Below, one piece after another: positions 4,028 through 6,534 of a DNA stretch of 6,534 nt. The position numbers were made by a program, and so were the translations under genes. The stretch is from Acidobacteriota bacterium. GTDB lineage: Bacteria > Acidobacteriota > UBA4820 > DSQY01. The stretch's first letter is position 1, and every line of letters starts with the position of its first letter. The stretch lies in contig JAEMPZ010000204.1 of NCBI GenBank assembly GCA_022759065.1, positions 1-6,534 of the forward strand, read 5' to 3'. The notes under the pieces are model-generated. The model searched no databases. It was given only the letters and a program-made list of their open reading frames with translations, and was not told the DNA's origin.

Positions 4028-6525
4028 CCGAGGCGGCGGAGCGACAGTCTGTCCGTGGCATTGGCGGGGGCCAGAAGCTGGACCAAGTCCATGAACCCGC
4101 CGGTCTCCAGCGTGACTCGTAATGTCCCCTCCTTCCAGGAGAGCGATTTGACGCGCTCTTTGAGGTCATAGGTCCTGGCCTGGCCTTTATGAACCTTTTC
4201 CACGGGCCACGTGGCGGCTTGCTGAAAGGCGGCCGCCTTTTCGATTAGCGCCTCGCGCTCCAGGGCGCTCAAGCCTGATGGGTCTATTTCGTAGCGCTGA
4301 AACCTCAAGGCGCCAAGTTTTTCGAGGCCGGGCGAAACCTTCGCGATGGCGATTGGCGCAAGGCCCCGCGGCAGACTGGAACGAAGAAAGCCAAGGAGCT
4401 TTTCTGCATCAACGCTCAGCGCCTCGAACTCCATCAGCTCATTGAGCCCTTCGACGCCCAGAGGCAGCGGCGAAGGCAGCTCCACCTTCGGCATCGGATG
4501 GAATCCCTTCGAGTAAGCAAGCGCCACGCCGGCGCGCCTCAAAGCTCGCACTAGAACATCAACAAGGTCGAGGTGCCCAAGAAACCGTGCCGTGCCGGTT
4601 TTCGAGAAGGTGAGGCGGTACTTGGATATCTCCGCGACGGCAGTCTCGGCTGAGGCCGCCTTGGACGGCTCCGCCGACGGGAAGATTTCGCTTTCGCGAC
4701 TCCTCTCGAACTCACCAGCCATGCACTGTTTGGCGAAAAAGCCGCAACCGTAGCAGGAATCGGCCCCGCATTTGTTCGTCGGCTCGGCGGCGAGCGCCTG
4801 TTGCCATTCGCGCCAGAGGAAATCCTTTCGGACGCCGACGTCAATGTGGTCCCACGGCAGCGGCTCGTCCTTTGCCCTATCGCGGTGAAGATAGAACGCG
4901 ACATCAATGTTGGCGCGCTTGAACGCCTCCTGCCACAAGTCGCGGCGCAACTGTTCGGTCCAGCCGTCGAAGCGGCAGCCAAGGCGCGCGGCCTCTTCGA
5001 TGGCGTTGGCGACGCGGCGGTCGCCGAGAGAGAGGACCGCTTCGATGACGCTTGCGTCCACGTCATGCCACTTGTAAGTCACCGGGCGGCGGAGGTTATC
5101 CTTCAGCCAGTTCTGCTTGGCGCGGAGGTTCTCGGGCTTCTCCATGGCGCACCACTGGAACGGCGTGAAGGGTTTCGGGACGAATGAGGACGTGGAGAGG
5201 TTTATCCTCGCCGTCTTGCAGCCAACTTCCCGCGCCTTATGGGCCACGAGCTTCGCGAGCTTTTCGATGCCGTGGAGGTCCTCTTCGGTTTCGGTTGGAA
5301 GGCCGATCATGAAGTAGAGCTTGACCAGGTTCCATCCCGATGAAAAAACGACGGAGGCGGCGTTCATCACGTCCGCCTCCGTTATTTGTTTGTTGACGAC
5401 ATTTCTGAGGCGCTGCGTCCCCGCCTCTGGGGCGAGCGTGAAGCCCGACTTTCTCCCCGCGCCGAGAGATTTCGCAAGCTCCCTGGTCAGCGCGGAAACC
5501 CGCAGGCTCGGCATTGAGACCCCCACCTGATGTTCGCTGCCTTCCGTGGAGATGGCGCGCACGAGGTTCTCTATGCCTGAGTACTCGCCGGCGTTGAGGG
5601 AGAGCAAGCTGATTTCGTTGAATCCCGTGGAGGCGAGGCCGTCATTGGCCGATTGGAAGACTTCGTCGAACGAGCGCTCTCGCGCGGGACGGTAAATGTA
5701 TCCCGCCTGGCAAAAGCGGCAGCCGACTGAACAGCCGCGGGCGATCTCGATGCTATAGCGGTCGTGGACCACTTCGTGATGGGGGACAAGGACCTTCGCC
5801 GGAAACGGGTGGCTGTCCAGGTTCCAGAGGATGCGCTTTCTCACGGGCAGCGGGGCGCCGTCAACCGCGCCGGTGACGACTTCAAAGGCCGAGGGTCCGC
5901 CCGGCTCGGTGACGTAGAGCGCGGGAACGTAAACGCCTTCGACCCGTGAAAGCTCGCGGAGCAGCGCGGAGCGGGGCTTCCCGCGAAAAGCTTTCACAAC
6001 GTCGAGGATGTCGCCGAAGCCCTCTTCGCCGTCTCCGATGAAAAAGGCGTCAATGAAGGGAGCCAGCGGTTCGGGATTGACGGCGCACGGGCCTCCCGCG
6101 ATGACGAGCGGATGGCCCTCGTTTCTATCTGAGGAGCGCCACGGGATGCCGCCCAGCCGCAACATTTGAAGGATGTTGGTGTATGTGAGCTCGAACTGGA
6201 GCGTGAAGCCGATGACGTCGAACTCGGCGAGCGGCCGTTTGGATTCGAGGCCGTAGAGCGGAAGATGGCGGCCCTCCATCTCGGCTTCCATGTCGAGCCA
6301 CGGCATGAAAACGCGCTCGGCCCATGCGTCATCGCGTTTGTTGACGGCGCTGTAAAGAATCGAAAGACCCATGTAGCTCATGCCGATGTCGTAAAGGTCG
6401 GGGAAGGCGAGCGCCACGTGGAGCAGTTCACCGCCATCGGGCTTGACGACTTCATTGACTTCGCCGCCGATATAGCGGGTCGGCTTGGCTACCGAACGCA
6501 GGAACGAAAGATCAACCTTTTCCAC
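3991..6525 (-). CDS. Radical SAM protein with C-terminal DUF2344 domain (TIGR03960-like)
   Basis: The 844-residue product matches the uncharacterised fused radical SAM family TIGR03960. Residues about 30-200 form a domain resembling cobalamin-binding folds (VALAFPDLYDIGMSYMG, VIAGGPCAVNPEP, FIGDGEE), but no DxHxxG cobalamin-ligand motif is visible. The radical SAM core follows, with Cys265-x3-Cys269-x2-Cys272 for the 4Fe-4S cluster that cleaves S-adenosylmethionine, and TLAPEAGTQRLRN near 363-375. A second cysteine group (Cys586, 591, 594, 601) lies before the DUF2344 domain (about 635-844: YRLTFSKTGTARFLGHLDLV, YSKGFHPMP, LPLGVEG). The substrate is unknown; nucleic-acid modification has been suggested for relatives but I cannot show it. 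The GTG start fits the family N-terminus, with GGAGG (6530-6534, - strand) four bases before it. The gene converges on the decayed DUF1722 gene, with 13 bases between the stops. Cytoplasmic; intact. Confidence 0.9.
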   Translation of the reverse strand: MEKVDLSFLRSVAKPTRYIGGEVNEVVKPDGGELLHVALAFPDLYDIGMSYMGLSILYSAVNKRDDAWAERVFMPWLDMEAEMEGRHLPLYGLESKRPLAEFDVIGFTLQFELTYTNILQMLRLGGIPWRSSDRNEGHPLVIAGGPCAVNPEPLAPFIDAFFIGDGEEGFGDILDVVKAFRGKPRSALLRELSRVEGVYVPALYVTEPGGPSAFEVVTGAVDGAPLPVRKRILWNLDSHPFPAKVLVPHHEVVHDRYSIEIARGCSVGCRFCQAGYIYRPARERSFDEVFQSANDGLASTGFNEISLLSLNAGEYSGIENLVRAISTEGSEHQVGVSMPSLRVSALTRELAKSLGAGRKSGFTLAPEAGTQRLRNVVNKQITEADVMNAASVVFSSGWNLVKLYFMIGLPTETEEDLHGIEKLAKLVAHKAREVGCKTARINLSTSSFVPKPFTPFQWCAMEKPENLRAKQNWLKDNLRRPVTYKWHDVDASVIEAVLSLGDRRVANAIEEAARLGCRFDGWTEQLRRDLWQEAFKRANIDVAFYLHRDRAKDEPLPWDHIDVGVRKDFLWREWQQALAAEPTNKCGADSCYGCGFFAKQCMAGEFERSRESEIFPSAEPSKAASAETAVAEISKYRLTFSKTGTARFLGHLDLVDVLVRALRRAGVALAYSKGFHPMPKVELPSPLPLGVEGLNELMEFEALSVDAEKLLGFLRSSLPRGLAPIAIAKVSPGLEKLGALRFQRYEIDPSGLSALEREALIEKAAAFQQAATWPVEKVHKGQARTYDLKERVKSLSWKEGTLRVTLETGGFMDLVQLLAPANATDRLSLRRLGLTAACGDIVTS

Positions 6526-6534
6526 CGCGCCTCC

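Noticed and set aside
4801..5949. Several + strand open frames within 4801-5949
   Set aside because: They are complementary to the radical SAM gene, have no SD and no family motif.

Overview
The window comes from an uncultured-looking, moderately GC-rich, Gram-negative-type bacterium. Strong Shine-Dalgarno (SD) sequences (AGGAGG, AAAGGAGGG, AAGGAG) sit before most genes, secreted proteins carry ordinary Sec signal peptides, and the families present (UPF0158, DUF1287, chagasin-type inhibitor, YkvA, radical SAM-DUF2344) recur in deltaproteobacterial, nitrospirotal, acidobacterial and similar genomes. I cannot name a phylum with confidence. No tRNA, rRNA, CRISPR array, insertion sequence or phage gene is visible.

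Layout. Positions 1-211 are non-coding: a degenerate heptamer repeat (14-55), a plausible sigma70-type promoter (95-123) and an attC-like GTTAGGC core (189-195). From 212 to about 3980 everything reads on the + strand in a tight series: a small membrane protein (212-481), a UPF0158 protein (462-893), a pyrimidine-dimer DNA glycosylase (998-1429), a secreted chagasin/I42 protease inhibitor (1494-1886), the orphaned C-terminal tail of a HerA-like (DUF853) ATPase (1887-2015), a secreted DUF1287 protein (2033-2653), a doubtful 64-residue ORF (2650-2844), a three-helix membrane protein (2823-3242), a chimeric YkvA-YjdF membrane protein (3298-3774) and a decayed YbgA/DUF1722 gene (3787-3977). On the opposite strand, converging on this series, lies one large intact gene (6525-3991) for a radical SAM protein fused to a DUF2344 domain.

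How the parts relate. The + strand series looks like an accessory region rather than one pathway. Its genes do not share an obvious substrate, and between about 1.9 and 4.0 kb there are three separate signs of deletion: a tail without its gene, a protein made of halves of two families, and a gene lacking its middle and reading frame. Two loose functional themes exist. One is a secreted inhibitor of papain-like proteases near a secreted protein with a papain-like (NlpC/P60-type) Cys/His pattern. The other is UV-damage repair: a dimer glycosylase plus the remains of a YbgA-type gene, a family that in E. coli sits beside photolyase. The first two genes may be integron-cassette-like, because attC-type core sequences precede and follow the first ORF.

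I see no convincing complete new system. The best leads are the YkvA-YjdF fusion, the cluster of deletion scars around it, and the attC-like boundaries at the left end.
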